DNA of 64,000 nt from Halorubrum trapanicum (GTDB lineage: Archaea; Halobacteriota; Halobacteria; Halobacteriales; Haloferacaceae): NCBI RefSeq assembly GCF_017873555.1, contig NZ_JAGGKE010000002.1, positions 124,001 to 188,000 on the forward strand, read 5' to 3'. Made by a program: the position numbers and the translations under genes. Position 1 is the first letter of the stretch. Each line of letters starts with the position of its first letter. The notes below the pieces were generated by a model, which saw only the letters and a list, made by a program, of their open reading frames with translations, had not been told where the DNA came from and searched no databases. Positions 16,700 to 25,545 of the stretch are shown in pieces.

Positions 16700-17842
16700 C
16701 TACCGCAGGAACTCGATCGCGGCGCCCTGCCCGAACCCGACGCAGAGCGTCGCGAGGCCGCGGTCGGCGTCGCGCTTCTCCATCTCGTGGAGCAGCGTCA
16801 CGGGGAGGCGAGCACCCGACGCGCCGAGCGGGTGACCGAGCGCGATGGCGCCGCCGTTGACGTTGTAGATTTCCTCGTCGATCCCGAGCTCGCGTCGTGC
16901 GTACTCGCACTGGGAGGCGAACGCCTCGTTGAGTTCGACCAGGTCGTAGTCGTCGATGTCCGTGCCGGCGCGTTCGAGGAGGCCGCGAGTGGCGGGCACC
17001 GGCCCGATCCCCATCACGGTGGGGTCGACGCCGGCGACGCTGTTCGTGCCGACCTCGGCGAGCACGTCGAGTCCGTGCTCCTCGGCGAAGGCCTCGCTCG
17101 TCACGACCGTGAGCGACGCGCCGTCGGAGATCTGCGAGGAGTTCCCGGCGGTGACCGTGCCGTCGCCGGTGAAGGCGGGCGGCAGGTCGGCGAGCTTCTC
17201 GGCGGTCGTGTCGGGACGGATTCCCTCGTCTTCCTCGACCAGCCCCTCGTCGGTCTCGACCGGGACGATCTCGTCGTCGAAGCGGCCCGATTCAGTCGCC
17301 TCGGCGGCGCGCTGGTGGCTGCGGGCGGCGTACTCGTCTTGCGCCTCGCGGCTCACGTCGTACTCCTCGGCGACCTTCTCCGCGGTCATCCCCATCTGGA
17401 GCTGGAAGACGTTGTACGTCTCCGACAGCTCGGGATGGAGGTGCTGGTAGGAGTCGCCGTCCATCGGCACGCGGCTCATGTTCTCGACGCCGCCCGCGAT
17501 GATGCAGTCGCGGTTCCCCGCGGCGACCGCGTCCGACGCCGAGATGACCGCTTGCATCGAAGAGGCGCACCAGCGGTTGATCGTGGTGGCGGGCACCGAC
17601 TCGCCCAGCTCCGACAGGAGCGCGATGACGCGCGCGACGTTGTTGTCCTGCTCGGTCCGCTGCTGTGCGACGCCCCACATGAGGTCGTCGACGTGGTCGC
17701 TCGTCAGCCCCGTCTCGTCGAGCGCGTGGTCGATGAGCGTCGTCGAGAGGTCCTCGCTGCGGACGTCCTCGTAGACGCCGCCGTCTTTCCCCTGCGGCGT
17801 TCGGTAGGCGGCCGCGATCACCGGCGTACTCTCGTCTGTCAT
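16700..17842 (-). CDS. Acetyl-CoA C-acyltransferase (thiolase)
   Basis: Thiolase family enzyme that cleaves 3-ketoacyl-CoA with CoA or condenses two acetyl-CoA. Catalytic residues are visible: Cys92 in NRWCASSMQAV, His337 in GGAIALGHPLGASGAR and Cys367 in CVGFGQG. Length 380 is normal. Likely roles are beta-oxidation or supply of acetoacetyl-CoA; together with isocitrate lyase nearby it fits acetate or fatty-acid use, but the genes are separate transcription units. ATG at 17842. The stop codon sits just beyond repeat element C. Confidence 0.93.
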   Translation of the reverse strand: MTDESTPVIAAAYRTPQGKDGGVYEDVRSEDLSTTLIDHALDETGLTSDHVDDLMWGVAQQRTEQDNNVARVIALLSELGESVPATTINRWCASSMQAVISASDAVAAGNRDCIIAGGVENMSRVPMDGDSYQHLHPELSETYNVFQLQMGMTAEKVAEEYDVSREAQDEYAARSHQRAAEATESGRFDDEIVPVETDEGLVEEDEGIRPDTTAEKLADLPPAFTGDGTVTAGNSSQISDGASLTVVTSEAFAEEHGLDVLAEVGTNSVAGVDPTVMGIGPVPATRGLLERAGTDIDDYDLVELNEAFASQCEYARRELGIDEEIYNVNGGAIALGHPLGASGARLPVTLLHEMEKRDADRGLATLCVGFGQGAAIEFLR

Positions 17843-17905
17843 GGTCGATCACACGACGGTGGCGACCTTAAATGGCCGTGGAACGAGCGGGAATCGATCC
17901 CGAGT

Positions 17906-19483
17906 TTACTGTTTCTCTTCGAGCAGGCTCTCGCCGGTCATCTCCGCCGGGCGGTCGAGTCCGATCAGTTCGACGAGCGTCGGCGCGATGTCGCAAAGCG
18001 ATCCGTCGTCGCGGACCGCGCGGCCGCCGTCGTCCCCGTCGGGCGTCAGGTAGACGAACGGGACCGGGTTGAACGTGTGGGCGGTGTGGGGGTCCTCGGG
18101 CGTCCCCATGTCGTCGGCGTTGCCGTGGTCGGCGGTCACGACCGCGTGGCCGCCAGCGTCCGCGACGGCGTCGAGGAGGCGGGAGAGCTGCGCGTCGACC
18201 GCCTCGACGGCCTCGACGGCCGCGTCGAAGTCGCCGGTGTGGCCCACCATGTCCGGGTTCGCGTAGTTCAACACCAGTAGGTCGGGGTCCTCCCGGTCGA
18301 TGATCCCGAGCGCCTCGTCGGTGAGCTCCGGCGCCGACATCTCCGGCTGCCGGTCGTACGTGGGGACGTCCGGACTCTCCACGATCTCGCGAAGCTCGCC
18401 GGGGAACTCCACCTCGCGGCCGCCGTTGAGGAAGTAGGTGACGTGGGGGTACTTCTCCGACTCCGCGATTCGGAGCTGGGTGCCGTCGGCGTCCGCGACG
18501 ACCTCACCGATCGTGTTCGCTGGGATCTGCGGCGGGAACGCGACCGGGAACTCGAACGTCTCGTCGTACTCGGTCATCGTCGTCATCCGAATGTCGGGTT
18601 GGTCGAGTTCGAACCCCCACTCCGGCCGGGTGTCGGTCAGCATCCGGACCAGCTGTCGGGCGCGGTCCGCCCGGAAGTTGAAGAAGATCGCGGCGTCGCC
18701 GTCGGCGAGGGACGGCTCGTCGGCGACGAGCGTCGGCTCGATGAACTCGTCCGTCTCGCCGCGGGCGTGGGCCTCGCGGGCGGCCGCGACCGCGCTCTCG
18801 GCCTCGTGCGGAGCCTCGCGGGAGACGATCGCGTCGTACGCCTTCCGCGTGCGCTCCCAGTTCTCGTCGCGGTCCATCGCGTGATACCGACCCGTCACGG
18901 TCGCGACGTGACCGGTGCCGCGCTCGTCGGCCTTCGCGGTCACGTCGGCGAGGAAACGGTCGGCGATCTCCGGGGCCGTGTCCCGCCCGTCGGTGAACGC
19001 GTGGCTCGTCGCCGGGACGCCCGCGTCGGCGGCGGCGTCGATCAGCGCGAGCAGATGTTCCACGTCCGAGTGGACGCCGCCGTCGGAGACGAGTCCCATG
19101 AGGTGGACCCGGCCGCCGGTCGACTTCGCGTGGTCGAGCGCGCCCGCGACGGCGTCGTTGTCCGAGAGCGACCCCTTGGCGAGGGCGTCCGTGATCCGGG
19201 TGTACGCCTGCTTGACGACCCGGCCCGCGCCGATGTTCAGGTGGCCGACCTCCGAGTTCCCCATCTGTCCCTCTGGGAGTCCCACGCGGCGGCCGTGAAC
19301 GACGAGGCGACCGTCGGCGCCGCGGGCGGTCGCGTCGTCGAACGCCGGCGTGTCGGCGACCGCGACCGCGTCGCGACCCGCGGGTCGTCCCGAGGGGTCG
19401 ACCGTCTCGCCGTCCTCGCCGTCGCCGCCTCCCGCGCCGCTTCCGAGTCCCCAGCCGTCGAGGACGATGAGTGCCGTCTCCAT
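17906..19483 (-). CDS. gpmI: 2,3-bisphosphoglycerate-independent phosphoglycerate mutase
   Basis: Interconverts 3- and 2-phosphoglycerate in glycolysis and gluconeogenesis. The 525-residue protein is a bacterial-type iPGM of the alkaline phosphatase superfamily: metal site LDGWG at residues 8-12, nucleophile Ser77 in QMGNSEVGHLNIGAGR, substrate loop FTDGRDTAP, VTGRYHAMDRDENWER, and HADHGNADDM-type metal ligands near residue 445. Odd: a Gly/Asp-rich insertion at about residues 14-38 lies between the first metal ligand and the nucleophile, probably a surface loop. ATG at 19483; the gene is divergent from a regulator gene. Confidence 0.94.
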   Translation of the reverse strand: METALIVLDGWGLGSGAGGGDGEDGETVDPSGRPAGRDAVAVADTPAFDDATARGADGRLVVHGRRVGLPEGQMGNSEVGHLNIGAGRVVKQAYTRITDALAKGSLSDNDAVAGALDHAKSTGGRVHLMGLVSDGGVHSDVEHLLALIDAAADAGVPATSHAFTDGRDTAPEIADRFLADVTAKADERGTGHVATVTGRYHAMDRDENWERTRKAYDAIVSREAPHEAESAVAAAREAHARGETDEFIEPTLVADEPSLADGDAAIFFNFRADRARQLVRMLTDTRPEWGFELDQPDIRMTTMTEYDETFEFPVAFPPQIPANTIGEVVADADGTQLRIAESEKYPHVTYFLNGGREVEFPGELREIVESPDVPTYDRQPEMSAPELTDEALGIIDREDPDLLVLNYANPDMVGHTGDFDAAVEAVEAVDAQLSRLLDAVADAGGHAVVTADHGNADDMGTPEDPHTAHTFNPVPFVYLTPDGDDGGRAVRDDGSLCDIAPTLVELIGLDRPAEMTGESLLEEKQ

Positions 19484-19635
19484 ACGTCCCGATCCGCTCC
19501 CCGGACTAACTACCCTTCGCTCCGCGCGACCGAGGGCGCCGTCCGACGATCGCCCCCGGTCGATTCCGGGACGGAACGCACCCGAACCGCCCCCGGAGAT
19601 CAGCCTTTTACGTTCTGGACGCTAACCATACGTTA

Positions 19636-20295
19636 ATGGACTCCGCGGTACTGCTCGATCTCCTCGGCAACGAGAACCGGCGGCGCATCCTCCGGCTGCT
19701 CGCCACCAAGCCCTGCTACGTCACGGAGATCTCGGAGTACCTCGACGTGAGCCCGAAGGCGGTGATCGACCACCTGCGGAAGCTGGAGGAGGCCGGTCTC
19801 GTCGAGTCGACGACGGACGACCAGCGCCGGAAGTACTTCCGGATCGCGCGCAGCCTCCGGCTGGAGGTGAGCGTCTCGCCGTACGGGTTCGGCGCGAAGA
19901 GCGCGTACCCGGCGAAGAACAGCCTCGACATGTCCGGGCGGTGCCCCCACCTCTCGATCGAGGTCCCGGACGGCTCGGGGACGACCGGCGACCTCGCGGA
20001 ACTCGCTCAGGAGTTCGCGCGGCTCCAGGACCTCGACCGCGAGCTCTCCCTCGCCCAGCGGTGGGTTCAGGGCCGCGTCGAGGACGCGCTCGCAGAGATC
20101 GACGAGCGGCTCGGCGGGCAGGCCGACAGCCGCTTCTTCGCGGCCGTCATCGCCGCGGTGGTCGAGACCGACGGTACGCCCGCGGCGGTCGCCGACGAGG
20201 TCGGCGCCCGCGAGTCGACGGTCGAAGACGCGCTCCGCCGACTCTCCGACGTCGGGGTCGTCGCCCGCGACGCCGACGGGTACCGGGTCCGGTAG
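19636..20295 (+). CDS. ArsR-family HTH transcriptional regulator
   Basis: DNA-binding protein of 219 residues. The first 75 residues form a winged helix: LLGNENRRRILRLLATKPCY, the recognition helix region VSPKAVIDHLRKLEEAGLV, then a wing. The middle holds a helical segment (about 115-150) probably for dimerisation, and the last 60 residues look like a second small HTH (AAVADEVGARESTVEDALRR). Effector unknown; Cys in PCY and GRC is too little to claim metal sensing. ATG at 19636 follows ccatacgtta with a TATA-like cttttacgtt about 25 bases upstream. Confidence 0.83.
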   Translation: MDSAVLLDLLGNENRRRILRLLATKPCYVTEISEYLDVSPKAVIDHLRKLEEAGLVESTTDDQRRKYFRIARSLRLEVSVSPYGFGAKSAYPAKNSLDMSGRCPHLSIEVPDGSGTTGDLAELAQEFARLQDLDRELSLAQRWVQGRVEDALAEIDERLGGQADSRFFAAVIAAVVETDGTPAAVADEVGARESTVEDALRRLSDVGVVARDADGYRVR

Positions 20296-20370
20296 CGTCC
20301 CCCGCCGAGCGAATCCAGCGAACGCAACCGTTTCCGGAACCTTTTGGCACGCCGGGGGGAGAGAGCGGAC

Positions 20371-21291
20371 GTGAGCCGTCTCAGAAACCTCTCGCTGTTT
20401 CTCGTCCTCGCCGCCGCGTGGGGGTCCGCCTTCGTGGCGATCAAGGCGGGGCTGGCGTACTTTCCGCCGGTGCTGTTCGCCGCCTTCCGGTACGACCTCG
20501 CCGGCGTGGTGATGCTCGGCTACGCGGCGTACGCGGTCGACGACCCGATCCCCCGCGGCCGCGACGCGTGGCTTGAGGTCCTCTCCGGCGCCGTGTTCAT
20601 CATCGCCGCCTACCACGCGTTCCTGTTCGTCGGCGAGACCGACCCGGCGGTGACCAGCGCCGTCGCCGCCGTCATCGTCAGCCTCTCGCCGCTTTTGACC
20701 ACCGTCTTCGCGCGCGCCTTCCTGCCCGCGGAGCGGCTGACCGCCGTCGGCGCGCTCGGACTCGGAATCGGTCTCGTCGGCGCGGTCGTCCTCGCGAACC
20801 CGGACCCCGCGAACCTGACCGGCGGCGGGACCGTCGCGAAGCTGCTCGTGTTGCTCGCGGCCGCGTCGTTCGCGCTCGGCTCCGTGCTCTCTCGGGCCTC
20901 CGACGCTGACATCTCCATCGAGACGATGGAGGCGTGGGCGATGCTGCTCGGCGCCGGACTCACCCACCTGATATCGCTCGCGCTCGGCGAATCGGTCGCC
21001 GACGCGGTCTGGAACGGGGAGTCGCTGCTCGCCCTCGGCTACCTCTCGATCGTCGCCAGCGGGATCGGCTTCCTCATCTACTTCGATCTCCTCGACCGGC
21101 TCGGCCCGATCGAGATCAACCTCGTTTCCTACGTCGCGCCCGTGTTCGCCGCGATCGTCGGCTGGCGCGTCCTCGGCGAGGAGATCACCGCCACGACGGT
21201 CGCCGGCTTCCTGATCATCTGCGTCGGCTTCGCGCTGGTGAAACGCGACGCGATCCGCGAGGAGCTGCGGGCGGCCGGAGTGGTTCGGTGA
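20371..21291 (+). CDS. EamA/DMT-superfamily transporter
   Basis: Ten-helix drug/metabolite transporter of 306 residues in the cytoplasmic membrane. Two EamA halves are seen: helices 1-5 starting LFLVLAAAWGSAFVAIKAGL and helices 6-10 from about residue 150, with the usual end-of-repeat helix pair around SPLLTTVFARAF and YVAPVFAAIVGW. Substrate unknown. A longer start at 20344 (TTG) is possible; the GTG at 20371 gives a normal N-terminus (VSRLRNLSLFLVL). Confidence 0.85.
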   Translation: MSRLRNLSLFLVLAAAWGSAFVAIKAGLAYFPPVLFAAFRYDLAGVVMLGYAAYAVDDPIPRGRDAWLEVLSGAVFIIAAYHAFLFVGETDPAVTSAVAAVIVSLSPLLTTVFARAFLPAERLTAVGALGLGIGLVGAVVLANPDPANLTGGGTVAKLLVLLAAASFALGSVLSRASDADISIETMEAWAMLLGAGLTHLISLALGESVADAVWNGESLLALGYLSIVASGIGFLIYFDLLDRLGPIEINLVSYVAPVFAAIVGWRVLGEEITATTVAGFLIICVGFALVKRDAIREELRAAGVVR

Positions 21292-21358
21292 GCGCACCGA
21301 CCGCGCTCCGTCGACCCCGCCGCAACCGTCTTATCGACGGCCCGACGACCCCTCGGGC

Positions 21359-22333
21359 ATGAGCGCCGCCGATCAGATCGATCCCCAAGCGAAACGCGCG
21401 GCTGCCCGCCAGTCGCGGATCCCGCTGCCGCACGGTCGCTACCGACTGAAGCTGCTCCGGCTCCTGACCGGCCCCCTGACGCGGCTTCAGAACCGCAACC
21501 CGCCGAGCGTCGGCGCGACCGAGTCGGTGACCGTCCCCGGTCCCGCCGGCGAGGCGCGAGGCGCCTCCGGCAGTCGGGCTTCGCCCGACGGTCTCGACGC
21601 GCGCCTGTACCTCCCCGACGGCGACCCGCCGTTCCCGACCGTCGTCTTCTTCCACGGCGGCGGGTTCGTCCTCGGGAGCCTCGAGACCCACGACTGGCTC
21701 TGCCGGCACCTGACGCGCGAGAGCGGCTGTGCGGTCCTCTCGGTCGAGTACCGCCTCGCGCCCGAGAACCCGTTCCCGGCCGCGGTCGAGGACGCGTACG
21801 CCGCCGTCGAGTGGGCCGCGGACGCGACGGAGGCGCTCCGCGGAACCGGCGACGTCGCGGTCGCGGGCGACTCCGCCGGCGGCACCCTCGCCGCCGTGAC
21901 CGCACTCATGGCCGCCGAGCGCGACGGTCCCGAGGTCGCGCATCAGGCCCTCCTCTACCCCGGAATCGGTATCGATCCCGAACAGGAGTCGGTCCGGGAA
22001 CACGCCGGCGTCGTCCTCTCGCGGGAGGACATCGAGTGGTTCTCGGAGGCCTACTACCGGAGCGAGATCCACCGCCGGAACCCGTACGCCGACCCGATCA
22101 ACGCCGGGGACCTCGGCGGCGTCGCGCCCGCGACCGTGGTCACCGCCGGGTTCGACCCGCTCCGCGACGGCGGGAAGGCGTACGCGGAGCGGCTGGTCGC
22201 GGACGGCGTCGCCACCCGGTACGAGAACTACCCGTCGATGGTTCACGGGTTCATGACGATGCAGGATGTCGACCGCGCCCGCGAGGCGATCGCGAGCGTC
22301 GGCGACGACCTCGGCGACGCGCTCGACGCGTAG
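21359..22333 (+). CDS. HSL-family alpha/beta hydrolase (esterase/lipase)
   Basis: Hormone-sensitive-lipase-type carboxylesterase of 324 residues. The oxyanion hole motif HGGG is at residues 99-102, the nucleophile is Ser172 in GDSAGG, and the other triad members are Asp266 (DPLRDGG) and His296 (MVHGF). An N-terminal cap of about 50 residues precedes the core. Acts on short acyl esters in the cytoplasm by family. Odd: a low-complexity stretch AGEARGASGSRASPDG at residues 63-78 interrupts the strand before the core. ATG at 21359. Confidence 0.92.
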   Translation: MSAADQIDPQAKRAAARQSRIPLPHGRYRLKLLRLLTGPLTRLQNRNPPSVGATESVTVPGPAGEARGASGSRASPDGLDARLYLPDGDPPFPTVVFFHGGGFVLGSLETHDWLCRHLTRESGCAVLSVEYRLAPENPFPAAVEDAYAAVEWAADATEALRGTGDVAVAGDSAGGTLAAVTALMAAERDGPEVAHQALLYPGIGIDPEQESVREHAGVVLSREDIEWFSEAYYRSEIHRRNPYADPINAGDLGGVAPATVVTAGFDPLRDGGKAYAERLVADGVATRYENYPSMVHGFMTMQDVDRAREAIASVGDDLGDALDA

Positions 22334-22458
22334 CCGCGGTCCGCGCGCTCGCCGTGCCGGGTGTGCCCGCCGGCGCGCTCCGACCTCGCCGTGCCGGGTG
22401 TGCGATCGCGTCCCGCGCCGGCGGTGGAATTTATTTGCGAGGTGACGACCGGTACGAC

Positions 22459-23052
22459 GTGTTCCCCGAAACCATCGAGACGGACCGGCTGTGGCTGGAG
22501 GCCAGAGGTCCCGAGACGGTCGACCTCGACGAGTGTTACCGGATCTGTTCGAGCGATCCCGGCATCGACGAGGTGACCGAGCACGTCACGTGGGATCCCC
22601 ACGAGACGAAAAAGGAGACGCTGGAGTTCCTCGAACGGGGCCGCGAGCGCTTCGAGAACGGCGAGGCCGCGACCTACGTGATCCGGCCGCGCGACGGCGA
22701 GAACGGGGCGGGCGAGATCGCCGGCTTCGGCGGCTTCGACGTCGAGTGGGACCGGCGGACCGCGAACCTCGGCACGTGGCTCCGGAAGCGGTTCTGGGGG
22801 CGCGGCTACTCGGGCGAGCGCGCCGCCGCGCTCGTCGCGGTCGCGTTCGACGACCTCGACGTAGACGTCGTCGCCGTGAGCCACCACCCCGACAACGAGA
22901 AGTCGCGGCGCGCGATCGAGAGGTACGTCGATCGCCTCGGCGGCCGGCGTGAGGGCCGTCTCCGCAACACGCTCACCTTCGCGGACGGGAGCGTCCACGA
23001 CGAGGTCCGGTACACGATCTCGCAGGCGGAGTGGCGAGAGGCGACCGACTGA
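22459..23052 (+). CDS. GNAT acetyltransferase (RimJ/RimL-like)
   Basis: Transfers an acetyl group from acetyl-CoA to an amine, possibly a protein N-terminus. The 197-residue protein starts VFPETIETDRLWLEA, has the central beta-strand DFDVEWDRRTANLGTWL and the acetyl-CoA loop RKRFWGRGYSGERAAAL, close to the QxxGxG/A pattern, then AVSHHPDNEKSRRAIER, the usual NxxS helix. GTG at 22459 is chosen because it directly precedes the conserved start and has AGGTGA upstream. Target unknown. Confidence 0.85.
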   Translation: MFPETIETDRLWLEARGPETVDLDECYRICSSDPGIDEVTEHVTWDPHETKKETLEFLERGRERFENGEAATYVIRPRDGENGAGEIAGFGGFDVEWDRRTANLGTWLRKRFWGRGYSGERAAALVAVAFDDLDVDVVAVSHHPDNEKSRRAIERYVDRLGGRREGRLRNTLTFADGSVHDEVRYTISQAEWREATD

Positions 23053-23161
23053 CCGGAGGAAGTATCCGGCGCGAGAGGTCGTTCCAACGTTCTTTCCCGT
23101 CGAATTATGTATCGAACCAAAGCCAACAAACACTTACGGCGTCCGAAACGATACCGAGCAC

Positions 23162-23764
23162 ATGTCCTCGTCACCAACCGGTGGAACGACCGCGACGACG
23201 GGTTCGAACCAGAGTATCGCGCGAGACGCGATCGGCGGCGCGGTTGCGGGCGCCGCCGCGTACCTCCTCGGCTACCTAGCCGTCTACGTCACACAGAGCG
23301 GCCGGATCGAGGAGGGGTTATCAGGGCTGAACTTCCTCGCGGAGCTGTTCGGCGGCGACCCCATCTCGGCGTGGCAGGTGTCCGGCTGGATGTTCTACAA
23401 CGCCCACTTCGTCGAGACCACGTCGCCCGGACTGCTCGGCGGCACGGAGTCGCGGAACCTCCTCATGCAGGCCGACGGCGGGTCGTTCCTGTTCGTCGTT
23501 CCGCCGCTCCTCCTGCTCGTCGCGGGCGTCGTCGCCGGTCGAGTCGCCGACGCGAGCACTCCCGCGGGGGGCGCCCGCTCGGGGGCGCTCGTCGCAGCCG
23601 GATACCTCCCGCTCGCGGTCGTCGGCACGTTCCTGTTCCGGTACGCCGCCGGCGACGGGAGCGTGGCGCCCGACATCGTGACGGCCGTCCTCCTCGCCGG
23701 CGCCGTCTACCCCGCCGTCTTCGGCGCGATCGGCGGAACGGTTTCGTCGCTGCTGAGCGACTGA
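23162..23764 (+). CDS. Haloarchaeal four-helix membrane protein
   Basis: A 200-residue membrane protein of unknown function. After a Ser/Thr-rich start it has helices at about 25-45, 105-125, 135-155 and 170-198, and an extracellular-looking segment (50-95) with WQVSGWMFYNAHFVE. The pattern recalls small haloarchaeal proteins often found as single genes. ATG at 23162; TATA candidates occur in the AT-rich stretch before it (aattatgtat about 23103). Confidence 0.75.
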   Translation: MSSSPTGGTTATTGSNQSIARDAIGGAVAGAAAYLLGYLAVYVTQSGRIEEGLSGLNFLAELFGGDPISAWQVSGWMFYNAHFVETTSPGLLGGTESRNLLMQADGGSFLFVVPPLLLLVAGVVAGRVADASTPAGGARSGALVAAGYLPLAVVGTFLFRYAAGDGSVAPDIVTAVLLAGAVYPAVFGAIGGTVSSLLSD

Positions 23765-23794
23765 GGTCGGAAACCGATCTCGCGACGGCTCCCG

Positions 23795-24247
23795 TCAGTA
23801 CGTCTCGTCTTCGGGGTCGAAGCGGTCGCCGTACTCGCGGGCGGGGTCGACCGGCTGCCCCTCGTCCGTCTCGGGTGCGACGTAGTCGATGAACGACTCG
23901 ACGTCCGGCTCGCGGACGCGCACCTCGACGTCTATCTCGCCAAGCTCGTCCGGCTCGCCGACCGCGAAGTTGACGACGCCTTCGAGCGCCGCCTGCTTTT
24001 TCAACGAGAAGGCGAACCCTTCGTCGGAGCTGTTTCGGCGGAAGACGCGGCGGGCGGTGTCGAGGATCTCCTGCTCGTGGAGCACGTCGGAGAAGGCGTC
24101 GAGGCTGTGCGTCTCGGAGACGAGCCGTCCGTCCTCGTGGACCGGCTCGGCGTCCGGGAAGACGTTCTCGACCGCGTCGGCGACCCGGTCGGTCACCTCC
24201 GTGTCCCGGACGGGGACCTCGATCCGGACGTCGACGCTGTAGATCAC
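23795..24247 (-). CDS. UPF0201/DUF54 RNA-binding-like protein
   Basis: Archaeal protein of 150 residues, starts MIYSVDVRIEVPVRDTEVTDRVADAV and contains RNSSDEGFAFSLKKQAA, typical of the UPF0201 family, whose structure resembles ribosomal L5-like RNA-binding folds. Function is not established; the C-terminal 20 residues are an acidic haloarchaeal extension. It overlaps the upstream kinase-like gene by four bases (24244-24247), so they form an operon with coupled translation. Confidence 0.88.
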   Translation of the reverse strand: MIYSVDVRIEVPVRDTEVTDRVADAVENVFPDAEPVHEDGRLVSETHSLDAFSDVLHEQEILDTARRVFRRNSSDEGFAFSLKKQAALEGVVNFAVGEPDELGEIDVEVRVREPDVESFIDYVAPETDEGQPVDPAREYGDRFDPEDETY

Positions 24248-24861
24248 GCGCCGTCACCCCCGGCGTTTGCCGCCTCGGCGGCGTCGGCGTCCGACTCCCC
24301 GGTCCCGTCGTCGACGCCGAGCACGTCGCGGACGCGCTCGCGGAACGCCGCGAGGCTGTCGGTGTTGTCGATCTCGACGTCGGCCCGTTCGAGGGTCTCG
24401 CCGAGTCCGAGTTCGAGTTCGCGGTCGTCGCGCTCGCGGAGGGCTTCGAGGTCGGAGTCGGAGTCGTCACGCCCGCGCTCGCCCAGCCGCTCGGCGCGGA
24501 GTTCGAACGGCGCCCGGATCGCGACGAGCGTGAAGTCATCGCCGAACGCCTCGCGGAAGCAGTCGAGTTCGACGGTCGAGCGGAGACCGTCGACGAGAAC
24601 GGTGTCGTCGTCGCGGTCGCTCTCGGCGGTCGCCTCCCGAATTCGCGGGAGCGTCCGGGCGGCGATGGCGTCGTCGCCCTCCTCCTCGCGGAGCGCCTGC
24701 GCGATCCGGCCGTGGTGTTGCGCCGGGTCCAGCCCGCGGCGGCGACACTCAGCGCGGATCACGTCGCCCATCACGACGACGGGGATTCCCGCCGCCTCGG
24801 CCACGTTCGCCGCCTCCCCTTTCCCGCTGCCGGGGAGACCGACGGTTCCGATGACGTTCAT
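24244..24861 (-). CDS. UPF0200 P-loop nucleotide kinase-like protein
   Basis: Cytosolic NTP-binding protein of 205 residues related to dephospho-CoA kinase and adenylate kinase folds. The Walker A loop is GLPGSGKGEA at residues 8-17; VMGDVIRAECRRRG and DGLRSTVELDCFRE are family blocks, and an acidic tail ends the protein. In archaea members of UPF0200 have been considered candidates for missing kinases; the actual substrate is unknown. First gene of a two-gene unit with the UPF0201 gene. Confidence 0.85.
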   Translation of the reverse strand: MNVIGTVGLPGSGKGEAANVAEAAGIPVVVMGDVIRAECRRRGLDPAQHHGRIAQALREEEGDDAIAARTLPRIREATAESDRDDDTVLVDGLRSTVELDCFREAFGDDFTLVAIRAPFELRAERLGERGRDDSDSDLEALRERDDRELELGLGETLERADVEIDNTDSLAAFRERVRDVLGVDDGTGESDADAAEAANAGGDGA

Positions 24862-24958
24862 TACCGGCGCGTACTCCGCTCGCGGACTTAGGTCTGCTGT
24901 TGGCCCGCGGGCGCGAACCGCGGGCGTTTTTTAGACTGGGGGGATCAGAAGCGAACGA

Positions 24959-25033
24959 GGGCACGTAGCTCAGCCCGGATAGAGCGTCGGACTTCTAATC
25001 CGATGGTCGTGGGTTCGAATCCCACCGTGCCCG
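24959..25033 (+). tRNA. tRNA-Arg (anticodon TCT)
   Basis: Complete 75-base cloverleaf: acceptor GGGCACG pairs with CGTGCCC and discriminator G at 25033; D-arm AGCTC..GAGC; anticodon stem CGGA with loop containing TCT, giving Arg for AGA codons; T-arm GGGTTCGAATCCC at 25011-25023. No intron. CCA is not encoded. A 13-base exact reverse complement of the T-arm lies downstream at 25067-25079. Marks the left edge of a low-GC patch. Confidence 0.97.
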
Positions 25034-25066
25034 CTATCTGCGAGCGAAGCGAGCAGTAGCGACGCA

Positions 25067-25079
25067 GGGATTCGAACCC
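25067..25079 (+). repeat. Inverted copy of the tRNA T-arm
   Basis: GGGATTCGAACCC is the exact reverse complement of the T-arm of the adjacent tRNA-Arg. Because the T-arm is close to palindromic, this may be the remains of an opposite-strand tRNA end. It may mark a past integration event or form a hairpin in read-through transcripts. Confidence 0.6.
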
Positions 25080-25221
25080 CATCAGCCGCACGCAGCGAAC
25101 GGTGTGAGGTCCGAGCGAAGCGAGTACCTGGATAAGTGAGCGGCGAAATCGAGACGACTCTTAAAAAGCGAGAATGTGAGGGCTGAATAGGTTTATACAG
25201 TTGTGCCACAGAATTGTGGAT

Positions 25222-25545
25222 ATGAGTGTTCAGATCGAGGGGTTCGAAGAATTAGCCGACTCTCTGGATAGCCTCCAGCAGGATCTCGAAGGTGTAAGCG
25301 GCAAAAATGAGATTCCAATGAATGAACTATTCTCGGCTAGTTTCATGAGAACACATACCGAATTTGATTCGATTGATGAGCTTTTCGATAGTAGTCCTTG
25401 GGAGATCGAAACGGAGAACGATTTTAAACAGATCCCTGAATCAGAGTTTGACGATTACATCGATACACACACTGGCTTCAGTTCATGGGAGGCAATGCTC
25501 ACCGCTGCCGCTCGTGAGTGGCTCTCACGTCAAATCAATCTCTGA
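25222..25545 (+). CDS. Low-GC hypothetical protein next to tRNA-Arg
   Basis: A 107-residue acidic protein beginning MSVQIEGFEELADSLDSLQQ. The opening resembles the start of small phage tail-component (HK97 gp10-like) proteins, while the C-terminal part (FMRTHTEFDSIDELFDSSPW and onward, ending WLSRQINL) resembles a family of uncharacterised mobile-element proteins. Function not known. Base composition is clearly lower in GC than flanking genes, a sign of transfer. ATG at 25222; the TATA-like ggtttatac at 25189-25197 about 25-30 bases upstream fits a leaderless transcript. Its 3' end overlaps the convergent gene by 11 bases. Confidence 0.7.
   Translation: MSVQIEGFEELADSLDSLQQDLEGVSGKNEIPMNELFSASFMRTHTEFDSIDELFDSSPWEIETENDFKQIPESEFDDYIDTHTGFSSWEAMLTAAAREWLSRQINL

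Noticed and set aside
24970-25209. Minus-strand frame ending GGIRTHDHRIRSPTLYPG
   Set aside because: This peptide is the well-known false translation of a tRNA gene read backwards; the tRNA-Arg explains it.
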